Shown here in pieces: positions 63,636-64,000 of a stretch of 64,000 nucleotides of DNA. Under the pieces are notes generated by a model. That model was given only the letters and a program-made list of their open reading frames with translations, made no database searches and was not told the origin of the DNA. The position numbers were made by a program, and so were the translations under genes. The DNA comes from Gemmatimonadota bacterium (GTDB lineage: Bacteria > Gemmatimonadota > Gemmatimonadetes > Longimicrobiales > Gaopeijiaceae), in NCBI GenBank assembly GCA_013002885.1, contig JABDLS010000086.1, positions 1 through 64,000 of the forward strand. Direction: 5' to 3'. Positions within the stretch are counted from its first letter, which is position 1, and every line of letters starts with the position of its first letter.

Positions 63636-64000
63636 TCAGCCCGCGGAACGGCCTCCAGCCCCTGGAGTGGTCGTACCACCACCGCTGCCCTTCCCTTGCG
63701 AAGCCTCCTCGCCTTCCGGCCGAGGCTCCCCACGGTCCGGCCGAGGCTCCCCACGGTCCGGCCGAGCCTCCCCACCGTCCGGCCGAGAGTCTCCACCGTG
63801 CGTAGAGGCAGCGCCCGTGGCGGTACCGGGCGACCCGCCGCCGCCGGTCTCCCCAGAAGACGTGGATTGCCCCTCCCGTCGGCCAGCCGATGCCCGGCGT
63901 TTCCTAGGGTCTGCCTCGAACGTCTGGGCCTGCCCTTCCTCCACGGGTGCCGGGGGCGAGCCCTCGTCCACCTCGAGGGCCTGACCCAGGTCGCCCAGGA
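63636..64000 (-). CDS. Partial gene with disordered, heptapeptide-repeat C-terminus
   Basis: The frame is open to the right window edge ([13 protein letters not shown] precedes the track's GTG start), so only the C-terminal ~120 residues are seen. These are low complexity: an acidic segment, an Arg/Lys patch ([15 protein letters not shown]), Gly/Ser-rich stretches, and about four copies of a GEPRPDR heptad coded by a 21-bp DNA repeat. The folded part and its function lie outside the window. Confidence 0.6.
   Translation of the reverse strand, partial: LGDLGQALEVDEGSPPAPVEEGQAQTFEADPRKRRASAGRREGQSTSSGETGGGGSPGTATGAASTHGGDSRPDGGEARPDRGEPRPDRGEPRPEGEEASQGKGSGGGTTTPGAGGRSAG
63715..63798. repeat. 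Four tandem copies of a 21-bp repeat
   Basis: Units begin at 63715, 63736, 63757 and 63778 with TCCGGCCGAGGCTCCCCACGG. The first two are identical and the last two carry a few substitutions. The length is a multiple of three and encodes the GEPRPDR heptad on the minus strand, so copy-number change would keep the frame. Confidence 0.85.

Noticed and set aside
63715-63798. CRISPR-like array
   Set aside because: The repeats are directly adjacent with no spacers and are in frame with a coding region.

Overview
The window is a contiguous, strongly GC-rich, gene-dense piece of chromosome from an aerobic or respiring diderm (Gram-negative-type) bacterium. Gene content and order fit Gemmatimonadota best: a long mfd - ppiC lipoprotein - surA - pdxA - ftsE - ftsX - envC-like run, a Ccm cytochrome c maturation operon with a zinc-ribbon protein inside it, and a paired M16 protease locus. 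That placement is inference from gene order and should be tested with marker-gene phylogeny. I see no rRNA, tRNA, CRISPR array, insertion sequence, prophage or attachment site. No gene-free stretch exceeds 300 bases. About 57 genes are supported, two of them cut by the window edges.

Layout. 1-3131 (+): a TVP38-DUF547 fusion and a fused glycosyltransferase/DUF2064 protein of the arsenosugar-associated type, then a hypothetical. 3138-10140 (-): ccmE-ccmF-zinc ribbon-ccmA-ccmB-ccmC-ccmD and a barrel-like exported protein. 10308-16662 (-): glpK, a TIGR00725 protein, maf, dtd, glmS and glmM (glycerol and amino-sugar metabolism). 16924-29074: a Cys/Met PLP enzyme, an M48 protease, a lipid kinase with an overlapping orphan receiver, a lipoprotein amidohydrolase, MarC, purD, a YbjQ protein, mutM and an M16 pair. 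29082-34693: menG, then an ECF sigma factor, a triple-zinc-domain anti-sigma factor and three envelope proteins. 34777-39011: mrp, pruA and a second PLP enzyme. 39064-45802 (-): lepA, a ROK kinase, a PfkB kinase, a STAS-ATPase fusion, a STAS-like protein, and a DUF4384 protein with a basic tail. 46031-60684 (+): a block of eleven genes from DUF58 to moaC. 60698-64000 (-): a LysM lytic transglycosylase, guaB and a partial gene with a repeat-coded tail.

Two parts stand out. First, a candidate ECF-sigma regulon: three intergenic sites share the pattern (T/C)GAAAC-N17-CGTAG. They lie immediately upstream of the sigma gene, the anti-sigma operon and the M48 protease 11 kb away. The anti-sigma protein carries three zinc-binding HxxxCxxC modules spaced exactly 93 residues apart. 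Second, a partner-switching pair (STAS-ATPase fusion plus STAS-like protein) sits at the end of the lepA operon. The first member is hidden from ATG/GTG/TTG ORF callers because it appears to start at CTG inside a CTGA overlap behind a perfect AGGAGG.

The Ccm operon is also notable. CcmE carries Cys127-x3-Tyr131 in place of the heme-binding histidine motif, and no ccmG or ccmH is present locally, which is the pattern known as System I*. Translational coupling through NTGA overlaps is pervasive (14 cases, using all four first bases), and it guided many of the start choices here.
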